A stretch of DNA of 64,000 nt from Treponema primitia ZAS-1. Its GTDB lineage: Bacteria; Spirochaetota; Spirochaetia; Treponematales; Breznakiellaceae. Below are positions 43,166-51,493 of this stretch, piece by piece (position 1 is the stretch's first letter; each line of letters starts with the position of its first letter). Under the pieces are notes generated by a model, which was not told the DNA's origin, ran no database searches, and was given only the letters and a program-made list of their open reading frames with translations. A program made the translations under genes and the position numbers. Location of the stretch: NCBI RefSeq assembly GCF_000297095.1, contig NZ_AEEA01000036.1, positions 62,001 through 126,000 of the forward strand, in the 5' to 3' direction.

Positions 43166-46100
43166 ATGACCGATTTTGTTCACCTCCATGTCCATTCCGA
43201 CTTTTCTTTATTAGACGGCGCCGCCTCGGTAGAAGCCCTGGCCGCCAAGGCAGCGTCCCTGGGGATGAAACATTTGGCTATCACGGACCACGGCAATATG
43301 TTCGGAGCCCTGAAGTTCCGTAACGCCTGTTTGGGCGACAAGGACCACCCCTTGGACCGCGCACCGGTACATCCCATTATCGGCAGCGAATTTTACATGG
43401 CCCCGGGGTCCCGGACCGAGCGGAAGGGCGGCGAGAACGGGAACAAGTACTACCATCTGATCCTCCTTGCTACCAACGAAGAGGGATACCGGAACCTCAT
43501 GAAGCTTTCATCCTATTCGTATACCCAGGGGTTCTACTATAAGCCCCGAATCGACCGGGAGTTGCTGGAAAAATACTATGCCGGGCTTATCTGTCTTTCC
43601 GCCTGTCTGGCGGGGGAAATTCCCAGTCTGATCCTTCGGGGGCAGATCCAGGAGGCGGAAAAAACCGCACTCTGGTTTAACAGCCTCTTTGGGCAGGACA
43701 ATTTTTACCTGGAAGTTCAGGATCACCGTATTAAGGAGCAAAGGCAGGTAAACCCCATAATCGCCGAAATTGCCGGGCGTACCGGCATCCCGCTGGTGGC
43801 CACTAACGATATCCACTATATAGAAAAGGAAGATGCCGTTGCCCAGGATCTGCTCCTTTGCATCGGTACCCAGGCGAAGCGGGGGGATGAAAAGCGCATG
43901 CGCTTTGAAACTGACGAGTTTTACTTCAAAACCGGGGACGAAATGGCAGCCCTGTTCCCGGAAGCCCAATACCCTGGCGCTATCGTCAATACGGTGCGGA
44001 TCGCCGAGCGCTGTAAAACCGAGATTCCCAGCCCGGGACCCCTGCTGCCGGATTTTGAAATTCCTACGGGATACGCCAATGCGGATGAATACCTGCGGCA
44101 GCAGACCATGGAGGGGCTGGAAAAACGGTATCCCGCTATGGGCACTGAAGTTGCCCAGCGGGCGGAATATGAGCTTGGGGTCATTATCTCCATGGGCTTT
44201 ACGGGCTACTTCCTCATCGTGGCGGATTTTATCAATTGGGCCAAGGAGCATGATATCCCAGTGGGGCCTGGGCGTGGTTCCGGGGCGGGCTCCATTGTGG
44301 CCTACGCCCTGCGGATTACCAACAACGACCCTATTAAGTACAAGCTGCTCTTTGAGCGTTTCCTCAACCCTGAACGGATATCCATGCCCGACTTTGACGT
44401 GGACTTTGCCAATGAGGGCCGTCAGGATGTGATCGACTATGTGACTGAAAAATACGGCAAGGAAAAGGTGGGGCAGATTATCACCTTTGGTACCATGAAG
44501 GCTAAGGCTGCAGTTAAAGATGTGGCCCGGGCGCTGGACATAAGCATTGACGAGTCCAACATGCTGACCAAGCTTATCCCGGAAGACCCTAAGATGACCC
44601 TGAAAAAAGCCTTTGAGCAGGAGCCCCGGCTGCGGGAACTGGAACAGGACCCTAAGTATCAGGAACTTTTTGCCATGGCCCGCAAGCTGGAGGGGAAGAA
44701 CCGCAATTCCAGCATCCATGCTTCGGGGATCGTGATCGGGAAAACCGATTTGACCGACTATGTGCCCCTGTATCAGGATAAGAGCGGCGTTGCGGCGAGC
44801 CAGTACACCATGGACCTGATTGAACCCCAGGGTCTGGTAAAGATGGATTTTTTAGGACTTAAAACCCTGGACCTTATTGACCATTCGGTAAAACTTATCC
44901 GCCGCCGGGGTGGTGAATATGCGGACTTTGACATCGAAACCATAAGCGAGATCGGAACGGCGGAGTCCGATGCGGTTTTTAAAATGTTGGGGGAGGGGAA
45001 GAGCTACGGGGTGTTCCAGTTTGAATCTGAGGGAATGCAGAAGGTCCTTAAGGATGCCCAGCCCACCAGTATTGAAGACCTTATCGCCTTAAACGCCTTA
45101 TATAGGCCGGGGCCTATGGATAATATCCCCCAGTTTATCGCTTCCAAACACGGCCGCCAGTCCATCGTCTATCCCGATCCCAGCCTGGAAGACATTTTGA
45201 AAGAGACCTATGGGGTTATCGTCTATCAGGAACAGGTCATGCAGGTGGCGCAGATCATTGCAGGGTACAGCCTAGGGCAGGCAGATATACTGCGCAGGGC
45301 TATGGGAAAGAAGAAACGGGAAATACTGGACAAGGAAAAGGTTCCCTTCATTGCCGGGGCGCTTAAGCGGGGCTTTAAAGAGGCGGACGCGGACCGGATA
45401 TTCGAAATCCTGGCGCCCTTCGCCGGCTATGGGTTTAACAAGAGCCATGCTGCGGCCTATGCGGTGCTGGCCTATCAAACCGCGTACCTTAAGGCGAATT
45501 TTCCGGTGGAATTTATGGCCGCCAATATGTCCAATGAAATTTCCAGCGTGGATAAGCTCCCCCTCTATATCGATGAGGCCCGGCGTATGGGAATTTCCAT
45601 TGATCCCCCGGACGTCAACCGTTCGGACCGGCTTTTCACCGTGGTGGATGGCCGCATTGTTTACGGCTTTGTGGGCATTAAGGGCCTGGGGGACGCTTCC
45701 GCAGAGGAGATTATAAACTGCCGCAAAGACGGCTCCTACAAGAATTTTATAGATTTCCTTGACCGGGTGAACATTAAAACGGTGGGTAAAAAGGTGGTGG
45801 AGATCCTCGTTAAGACCGGAGCCTTCGATGCCTTTGGCCAGACCAGACAGACACTGCTGCTGAATATGGAAATGGCGGTGGAACATGCCCAGAGCAAAAA
45901 GGCGGACAGGGAGCTGGGACAGGCCAGTCTCTTTGAGGATACGGACGAACAGGCCTACCCGGATTACCAGTTTACGATCCACCCGGAAATGGACCGCATG
46001 GAAAAGCTCAATATCGAAAAGGAACTTATCGGTTTTTATTTTTCCGGCCACCCCATGGATGATTACAGGGAGGCCTGGGAACAGTTTGTAAAGCTGGATC

Positions 46101-47182
46101 TCTCCGATACCGACAAGGCCCTCGAAAGGGATTATACCCTGATAGGGATATTGAAGACCCTGAAACCCTACACCAATAAGAGCGGCAAGTCTATGGCCTT
46201 TGGGTCCCTTTCGGATTACCGGGGCGAAATAGATTTGGTGTTTTTTGAAAAAACATGGGAAAGCTGCCGCGACAGGATTGCTGTGGGGGATACTGTTGCC
46301 ATTAAGGGCCGTCTGGATAAACAGCGTGGCAGTCCAAGCCTGCGGGTAGATTCGTTACTCCCCGGGGATCGGCTTAAAATAAAAGAAGACCTTTTGGAAT
46401 ACTGTTCCTCCGCAGGCAGCTCTTCGGGAAACTTCGCCGGAAGCGGCGCTTCTGGAGGAAGTGATACTTCCGGGGCTGCCGTCTCCCGTGGAAGCGGCGC
46501 TTCCGGCGGAACTGCCGGTCATGTTCCGGAAAATTTTACGGAAGATCTGACGCTCCTGGATAATTATAAGGACGCCTGGGAACAGTTTGTAAAGCTGGAC
46601 CTCTCAAAGCCGGAGGCCGCCTCCGAAGGGGAGTATACCCTGATAGGGATACTGACACGCCTCAACCCCATACTGACTAAGAAGGATAATAAGCCCATGG
46701 CTTTTGGATCCCTTACCGATTACCGGGGCGAAATAGATCTGGTCTTTTTTCCAAGTACCTGGGAATTCAACCGGGACAATGTTGAAGAAAATCGTTGTAT
46801 TGCGGTTAAGGGAAAACTGGACAAGAGCCGGGAGAAATTGAGCTTCCAGGTAAGTTCGGTGCTTGAACTAGGAAAGCTCAGGCGAAAGGCCGCTAAAATA
46901 AACGATGGGGCCGAAACATCTCCTGCCGTTCCTGCGGGGCCTTCCTATCGGGAACTGCATATACGGCTGGATAAGAAGGCGGCGGAACGGGAGGAGAACC
47001 TTTTCCCCCTGCGGGATTATCTCTATGGAAGTTCCGGTTCCTGTTCGGTTTTTATCCACGTTCCTATTTTAGAGGACGAGGCGGTGATCCGTACCGCCGC
47101 CCAAATTACTGCATCTGCGGAGGCTTCTTGTATTGAAGCCCTAACCCTTTGTACCGGAGTTGTCGAAGTATGGCCGGAATAA
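43166..47182 (+). CDS. dnaE: DNA polymerase III alpha subunit, with duplicated OB-fold
   Basis: A 1,338-residue replicative polymerase, longer than the usual 1,150-1,170. The N-terminal PHP domain (HLHVHSDFSLLDGA, ITDHGNMFG, ATNDIHY) keeps its metal ligands, so a PHP exonuclease may be active. The palm has GPGRGSGAGS and PDFDVDF. Helix-hairpin-helix and OB-fold parts follow. The extra length comes from a second copy of the OB region (about residues 966-1070 and 1133-1237), joined by a Gly/Ser linker (about residues 1083-1122). No SD is visible. yggT starts at the stop codon. Confidence 0.96.
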   Translation: MTDFVHLHVHSDFSLLDGAASVEALAAKAASLGMKHLAITDHGNMFGALKFRNACLGDKDHPLDRAPVHPIIGSEFYMAPGSRTERKGGENGNKYYHLILLATNEEGYRNLMKLSSYSYTQGFYYKPRIDRELLEKYYAGLICLSACLAGEIPSLILRGQIQEAEKTALWFNSLFGQDNFYLEVQDHRIKEQRQVNPIIAEIAGRTGIPLVATNDIHYIEKEDAVAQDLLLCIGTQAKRGDEKRMRFETDEFYFKTGDEMAALFPEAQYPGAIVNTVRIAERCKTEIPSPGPLLPDFEIPTGYANADEYLRQQTMEGLEKRYPAMGTEVAQRAEYELGVIISMGFTGYFLIVADFINWAKEHDIPVGPGRGSGAGSIVAYALRITNNDPIKYKLLFERFLNPERISMPDFDVDFANEGRQDVIDYVTEKYGKEKVGQIITFGTMKAKAAVKDVARALDISIDESNMLTKLIPEDPKMTLKKAFEQEPRLRELEQDPKYQELFAMARKLEGKNRNSSIHASGIVIGKTDLTDYVPLYQDKSGVAASQYTMDLIEPQGLVKMDFLGLKTLDLIDHSVKLIRRRGGEYADFDIETISEIGTAESDAVFKMLGEGKSYGVFQFESEGMQKVLKDAQPTSIEDLIALNALYRPGPMDNIPQFIASKHGRQSIVYPDPSLEDILKETYGVIVYQEQVMQVAQIIAGYSLGQADILRRAMGKKKREILDKEKVPFIAGALKRGFKEADADRIFEILAPFAGYGFNKSHAAAYAVLAYQTAYLKANFPVEFMAANMSNEISSVDKLPLYIDEARRMGISIDPPDVNRSDRLFTVVDGRIVYGFVGIKGLGDASAEEIINCRKDGSYKNFIDFLDRVNIKTVGKKVVEILVKTGAFDAFGQTRQTLLLNMEMAVEHAQSKKADRELGQASLFEDTDEQAYPDYQFTIHPEMDRMEKLNIEKELIGFYFSGHPMDDYREAWEQFVKLDLSDTDKALERDYTLIGILKTLKPYTNKSGKSMAFGSLSDYRGEIDLVFFEKTWESCRDRIAVGDTVAIKGRLDKQRGSPSLRVDSLLPGDRLKIKEDLLEYCSSAGSSSGNFAGSGASGGSDTSGAAVSRGSGASGGTAGHVPENFTEDLTLLDNYKDAWEQFVKLDLSKPEAASEGEYTLIGILTRLNPILTKKDNKPMAFGSLTDYRGEIDLVFFPSTWEFNRDNVEENRCIAVKGKLDKSREKLSFQVSSVLELGKLRRKAAKINDGAETSPAVPAGPSYRELHIRLDKKAAEREENLFPLRDYLYGSSGSCSVFIHVPILEDEAVIRTAAQITASAEASCIEALTLCTGVVEVWPE
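46061..46876 (+). repeat. tandem duplication of the OB-fold region inside dnaE
   Basis: Copy 1 (46061 to about 46375) and copy 2 (46562 to about 46876) are offset by 501 bases, exactly 167 codons. Both encode AWEQFVKLDLS, YTLIGIL, MAFGSL-DYRGEIDLVFF and a -KG-LDK strand. The remaining positions differ, so the duplication is not very recent. Gly/Ser-rich codons at about 46411-46530 lie between the copies. Confidence 0.85.
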
Positions 47183-47757
47183 TGAACATACTGGGGGGGA
47201 TCACCAGCCTTTACATGATCCTCATCTTTATCCGTATCATGCTTACCTGGTTTACCGGGGCAAATTACGGCAAGGCGTACCATCTTTTAAGCGGCATCAC
47301 CGACCCCTACCTTAACTGGTTTCGCCGTTTCTCCTTCCTCCGGGTAGCCAATCTGGATTTAACTCCCGTCGTAGCCTTAGCGCTCCTGACGGTGGTGAAC
47401 AATATTTTTCTTACCCTGGGCCGCTACGGTACCCTTACCATTGGTATTATCCTTTCCATGCTGTGTTCCGTCCTCTGGTCCGTGGTTTCCTTTGTCCTGA
47501 GTTTCTTTATCATTTTCCTGGTACTGCGGCTTATCGCCTACCTTGCCAACCGGGATGTGTACCACGGTTTCTGGCGGATCATCGACACGGTCTCCCAACC
47601 CATACTGTACCGCATTAACCGGATGATTTTTGGGAGACGGCTGGTACGGTTCATGACCGGTATCCTCACTTCTATTGGGGTTCTGCTGGCTCTCCGGGTC
47701 GGGTTGGAACTGCTGGTCCGGTTTGTACTGGATCTTCTGGTCCGGCTCCCCTTCTAA
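47182..47757 (+). CDS. YggT-family membrane protein
   Basis: About 191 residues with a doubled pattern of two hydrophobic helices (LGGITSLYMILIFIRIMLTW and later VLWSVVSFVLSFFIIFLVLR). Each is followed by a proline-containing loop such as LLSGITDPYLNWFRR and IIDTVSQPILYRINRM, the YggT hallmark. ATG 47182 overlaps the dnaE stop as TAATG; an earlier in-frame start lies inside dnaE. It overlaps recG in the same TAATG way. YggT proteins are linked to membrane assembly or osmotic response, with no clear biochemical role. Confidence 0.82.
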   Translation: MNILGGITSLYMILIFIRIMLTWFTGANYGKAYHLLSGITDPYLNWFRRFSFLRVANLDLTPVVALALLTVVNNIFLTLGRYGTLTIGIILSMLCSVLWSVVSFVLSFFIIFLVLRLIAYLANRDVYHGFWRIIDTVSQPILYRINRMIFGRRLVRFMTGILTSIGVLLALRVGLELLVRFVLDLLVRLPF

Positions 47758-49907
47758 TGTTCCTGCGGGAGCTTACCGCGTCGGCGGATCACCTCAAGGG
47801 CGCCGGTCCCGCTTCGGTTAAAGCCCTGGCCAAGGCCGGTATAAACAGTGTTGCTGCGCTTCTCTGTTATTATCCCCGGGACTGGGAAGACCGGAGCCGT
47901 TCGGTGCCCCTGGCGGATTATTCCCGGTACCCCGCGGTGTGTACCGTGGTCCGGGTTATCGCCCATGACTGGTTTGGTTTCGGCGCCATGAAAACCCTCA
48001 AGATTCATGTGGAGGACGAAAGCGGCCGTGCGGTTTTGGTTTGTTTTAACCGCCCCTTCCTGGAAAAACAGCTCGTAACCGGAATGCAGTACCGGTTGTG
48101 GGGCCGCTTCTACTATAAATACGGGGAACTCCAGTCCACCGCCTTTGAGTTCGAACCCGTGGAGGGGGCCGTTAAAGGCTTCGGCCATGTGCTGCCGGTG
48201 TATCCTCTCACCGCGGGCCTTAACCAGGGTCTGTTCCGCCGGCTTATCCGCCAAGCCCTGACCCAATACGCTAAACCCCTGGAGGATGAAATCCCGCCGG
48301 CCATAATCCAACGGGACGGCCTCCTCCCCAAAAGCGAAGCTATCCGCGCCTACCACTTTCCCGCTTCCGTGGAAGAACTGGACAGGGCCCGGAAAACCCT
48401 GATCTACGAAGAGCTTTTCTACCTGGAAGTGATAATTGGGCGGAGAGCCATGGAGCGGAAAAATACGGCGCCCCTGGTACAAAAAAAGCGGGAAGCCGGG
48501 AAGGATGGAGAACTTTCGGCTTTGCAGAAGCGGCTTCTGGAGCGGCTCCCCTTCAGCCTGACCGCGGGGCAAAGCGCGGCGGTTACGGAGATTAACCGGG
48601 ACATGGATGGGGAGTATCCCATGGCGCGGCTGCTCCAGGGGGATGTTGGTTCGGGGAAGACCCTGGTAGCGTTTCTGGCGGCGCTCCGTGCGGTAGAATC
48701 ACTATCTGGGGAAGGCGGGCAAGCGTCGTCGCCACATGGGCAGGCGGCGATCCTGGCTCCCACAGAATTACTGGCACGGCAGCATGCGGAGAACGCCGCG
48801 CGGCTTCTGGAACCGGTGGGCATCAGGCCGGCATTTTTGACGGGAAACCTTAAGGCAGCCGGACGCTCCAACCTTTTAAAGGCCCTGGCCGCCGGGGATA
48901 TCGATATCGTGGTGGGAACCCACGCCCTCTTTTCCCGGGACGTGGTTTACCGGGATCTCCGGCTGGTGGTGGTGGACGAACAGCATCGCTTTGGGGTAAC
49001 CCAGCGGCAGGCCATCATGGCCAAGGGTGATCACCCGGACCTTCTGATGATGAGCGCCACCCCCATACCCCGGACCCTGGCCCTTACCGTTTTTGGGGAT
49101 ATGGATGTTTCAGTGATCCCCGATCTGCCCCCGGGGCGGAAACCCGTAAAAACCCATCTGGCCAAGGAATCTAACGAGGCTAAGGTCTACGACTTTGTCC
49201 GTAAGGAACTTGCCGCGGGGCATCAGGCCTATTTTGTCTATCCCCTTATCGAAGCTGATACAAACAAGGACCTAAAGGATGCGGCTTCCATGGCGGACCG
49301 GCTGGGACGGCAGGTCTTTAAGGGGATGCGGGTTGCCCTGGTCCATTCAAAACTGGACGAGGAAGAAAAGCGGCGGACCATGGAGGCTTTCCGGCTGGGA
49401 GAAATAGCAATACTGGTGGCTACCAGCGTGGTGGAGGTAGGGGTGGATGTACCCAACGCCACCTGCATGGTCATAGAACACGCCGAACGCTTCGGCCTTG
49501 CCGCCCTGCACCAGCTCCGGGGCCGGGTCGGCCGCGGGGAGGCGCAGTCCTACTGTTTTCTGGTCTACTCCGATGCGCCGCCGGACCCGCCGGAATCCTT
49601 TGTCCAGGATGTCCTTACCGAGGACGGCAAGGTCCGGCTTAAGGTGATGCTGGAAAACAACGATGGCTTTGTTATCGCCGAGGAGGACCTCAAACTCCGG
49701 GGTCCCGGTCAGATTGCCGGTATCGAACAGTCGGGTTACCTGTCCCTGGGGGTAGCTGACCCCATTCGGGATGCCGAGGAACTTGCCCGGGCCCGTACCG
49801 ACGCCTTTGCCATACTGGAGGAAGACCCGGGACTGCTGCTCCCGGAACACCGCCGCATAGCCCAGGTGCTGGAACGGGCGCCGCCGTTTTCGAATGTAAC
49901 TCTTTAG
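47757..49907 (+). CDS. recG: ATP-dependent DNA helicase RecG
   Basis: A 716-residue helicase that reverses stalled forks and resolves branched DNA. An N-terminal wedge/OB domain (LKGAGPASVKALAKAG, then VHVEDESGRA-type beta strands) is followed by the helicase core: Walker A GDVGSGKT near residue 295, DEQHRFGV (DExH type), MSATPIPRTL and the C-terminal RGRVGRG. Length is normal. It is translationally coupled to yggT by a TAATG overlap and forms the end of the dnaE-yggT-recG operon. Confidence 0.96.
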   Translation: MFLRELTASADHLKGAGPASVKALAKAGINSVAALLCYYPRDWEDRSRSVPLADYSRYPAVCTVVRVIAHDWFGFGAMKTLKIHVEDESGRAVLVCFNRPFLEKQLVTGMQYRLWGRFYYKYGELQSTAFEFEPVEGAVKGFGHVLPVYPLTAGLNQGLFRRLIRQALTQYAKPLEDEIPPAIIQRDGLLPKSEAIRAYHFPASVEELDRARKTLIYEELFYLEVIIGRRAMERKNTAPLVQKKREAGKDGELSALQKRLLERLPFSLTAGQSAAVTEINRDMDGEYPMARLLQGDVGSGKTLVAFLAALRAVESLSGEGGQASSPHGQAAILAPTELLARQHAENAARLLEPVGIRPAFLTGNLKAAGRSNLLKALAAGDIDIVVGTHALFSRDVVYRDLRLVVVDEQHRFGVTQRQAIMAKGDHPDLLMMSATPIPRTLALTVFGDMDVSVIPDLPPGRKPVKTHLAKESNEAKVYDFVRKELAAGHQAYFVYPLIEADTNKDLKDAASMADRLGRQVFKGMRVALVHSKLDEEEKRRTMEAFRLGEIAILVATSVVEVGVDVPNATCMVIEHAERFGLAALHQLRGRVGRGEAQSYCFLVYSDAPPDPPESFVQDVLTEDGKVRLKVMLENNDGFVIAEEDLKLRGPGQIAGIEQSGYLSLGVADPIRDAEELARARTDAFAILEEDPGLLLPEHRRIAQVLERAPPFSNVTL

Positions 49908-49919
49908 GGTAATGAATTA

Positions 49920-51122
49920 TTACGCAATCAACCAATCTAATACATTGATTTGTTTAATGCCCTTGTGCGATAAATCCATATAATCCATGCTTAGCAAAAA
50001 TTTGGGATAATGATCGTCGATTTTATCCAGTGGGTCGATTTCCCGTGCAAAGGTTTTAGGGTCAATGACGGTTTGCGCCACTTGGTAATATTCTGTGATA
50101 TCGCCTTCCTTTTCGGCAACGAAATCCACCTCCTGGCTGCCAATCTTGCCTATCGATATGTTGTAACCCCGATGGAGCAATTCAAGGTATACAATGTTTT
50201 CTAAGATATGTCCTATATCACCCTCATTCCGTTTGAGCAGAAAATACCGTAACCCGATATCCGCAACATAATACTTATCATTGGTTTTGAGCAGCTCTTT
50301 GCCTTTTACATCATATCTGCCGACTTTATACAAAATGAAACTTTTAAGGAGCGCTTCCAGATAATTTTCTATAGTCCGTGCATCGATCTTAAAGTTATCG
50401 CTGGCCATTTTATTTTTTATATTGTTTATGGATGTTTCATTACCGATATTATCAAAAATAAACTGTACCACTTTTTCCAGACGGCCAAGGTCTGCAATTC
50501 CTGTACGCTGCATTACATCTTTTAAGATCACCGCATTATATACAGCATCCAAATAATCATTGATCTGAGTGCGGTTACCCTTAAAATTCAGCGTATAAGG
50601 GAACGAACTGTTTCTTAGATAATCATTGAATTTTTTGGGCAGGTTGGTCTTATCAGAGAACGTGGACACATATTCCTTAAATGACAGTGGAAACATTTTG
50701 ATCTCCACATATCTGCCGGATAACAGAGTCGCCAGTTCACCTGACAGCAGGTAGGCATTGGATCCGGTAACATATAGATCCACATTTTTTTTCAAATGCA
50801 AGCTGTCCAGCGCCCGCTGAAAATCCGTTACATTTTGAATTTCATCGAGAAAAATATAATTTTTTTTATTTGAAATGAGTCGTGTTTCTATGTGATCATT
50901 CAAGGTTTCCCACTCCAGCAGATTCCTGCTGCGCGCGTCTTCGAGATTGATGCTTTGAATTTGGGCAGGCTTTACTCCCCCATGGGTAATCAAATAATCC
51001 TGATACAATTCAAACATGGTGGATTTACCGCAGCGGCGCATTCCTGTGATAACCTTGATCAGCTGCGCGGTATCTTTGTAACTTATCAGCTTATTGAGAT
51101 ATATTGGACGGTTTATCAGCAT
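49920..51122 (-). CDS. AAA ATPase with DUF4143 domain
   Basis: A 400-residue protein. The N-terminal AAA_14 ATPase has Walker A GMRRCGKST and Walker B YIFLDEIQN, with YVTGSNAYLLSGELATLLSG. The C-terminal DUF4143 domain includes FKEYVSTF-type strands and ends with a nuclease-like region (YNISIGKIGSQEVDFVAE). Such proteins are widespread, often mobile, and of unsettled function. Its AT-rich codon use and solitary position suggest transfer. A promoter and a GGAGGG site lie upstream. Confidence 0.85.
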   Translation of the reverse strand: MLINRPIYLNKLISYKDTAQLIKVITGMRRCGKSTMFELYQDYLITHGGVKPAQIQSINLEDARSRNLLEWETLNDHIETRLISNKKNYIFLDEIQNVTDFQRALDSLHLKKNVDLYVTGSNAYLLSGELATLLSGRYVEIKMFPLSFKEYVSTFSDKTNLPKKFNDYLRNSSFPYTLNFKGNRTQINDYLDAVYNAVILKDVMQRTGIADLGRLEKVVQFIFDNIGNETSINNIKNKMASDNFKIDARTIENYLEALLKSFILYKVGRYDVKGKELLKTNDKYYVADIGLRYFLLKRNEGDIGHILENIVYLELLHRGYNISIGKIGSQEVDFVAEKEGDITEYYQVAQTVIDPKTFAREIDPLDKIDDHYPKFLLSMDYMDLSHKGIKQINVLDWLIA

Positions 51123-51146
51123 TCTGAAATTATATCCCTCCTCAAA

Positions 51147-51174
51147 TATATAATCAAGAGTTTTTGCATTTCAA
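51147..51174 (-). promoter_or_regulatory. promoter of the AAA/DUF4143 gene
   Basis: On the minus strand, TTGAAA, 16 bases, TATATA, about 25 bases before the start codon. An 18-base reading with TATATT is equally possible. Confidence 0.4.
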
Positions 51175-51231
51175 TGCTAAAACTTTGTATTTCTGATAGA
51201 TTTTTGCATTGTAATCTAAACATATAACATC

Positions 51232-51246
51232 GGGTCAGAATGACCC
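51232..51246 (+). promoter_or_regulatory. short inverted repeat in the leader region of the sigma gene
   Basis: GGGTCA, GAA, TGACCC: a perfect 6-bp inverted repeat with a 3-base spacer, the size of a dimeric regulator site. It lies about 250 bases upstream of the sigma factor gene. Confidence 0.35.
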
Positions 51247-51364
51247 ACAATTCAGCCGGATTTGGGGAAATGGGCCTTTTTGAACCAATCAGTCGTTTAG
51301 AGATGCTTGGATGTGAGCGCCTGTCCTTTTTTCTAAATTATCCGCTCCCCACGGGACGTATCGA

Positions 51365-51403
51365 GTATTTATAATTCTTTATTATACAACGAATTATAAA
51401 TAC
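51365..51403 (+). promoter_or_regulatory. 13-bp perfect inverted repeat upstream of the sigma gene
   Basis: GTATTTATAATTC and GAATTATAAATAC are perfect arms separated by 13 bases, ending about 90 bases before the sigma factor start and about 42 bases before the putative promoter. It could be an enhancer or activator site, for example for a sigma-54 activator protein, or a terminator; no U-tract follows. Confidence 0.5.
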
Positions 51404-51444
51404 TACCCTCAAACACAAGTTAAATTTTATGAGTCACTGCAAAT

Positions 51445-51472
51445 TTGGCATGGTTTTTGCTTGATATATAGT
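51445..51472 (+). promoter_or_regulatory. overlapping sigma-54 (-24/-12) and sigma-70-like promoters of the sigma gene
   Basis: TGGCATG, four bases, TTGCT (51446-51461) matches the sigma-54 consensus TGGCACG-N4-TTGCW at all but one conserved base, with the GG and GC dinucleotides correctly spaced. Overlapping it, TTGGCA, 16 bases, TATAGT could serve sigma-70. Transcription by either would start 20-25 bases before the GGAGG site of the gene. Confidence 0.6.
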
Positions 51473-51493
51473 AACATTTAATAGGAGGCCCTA

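Noticed and set aside
43508..44719. 403-codon minus-strand frame inside dnaE
   Set aside because: It is antisense to conserved polymerase motifs; its length reflects codon bias in dnaE.
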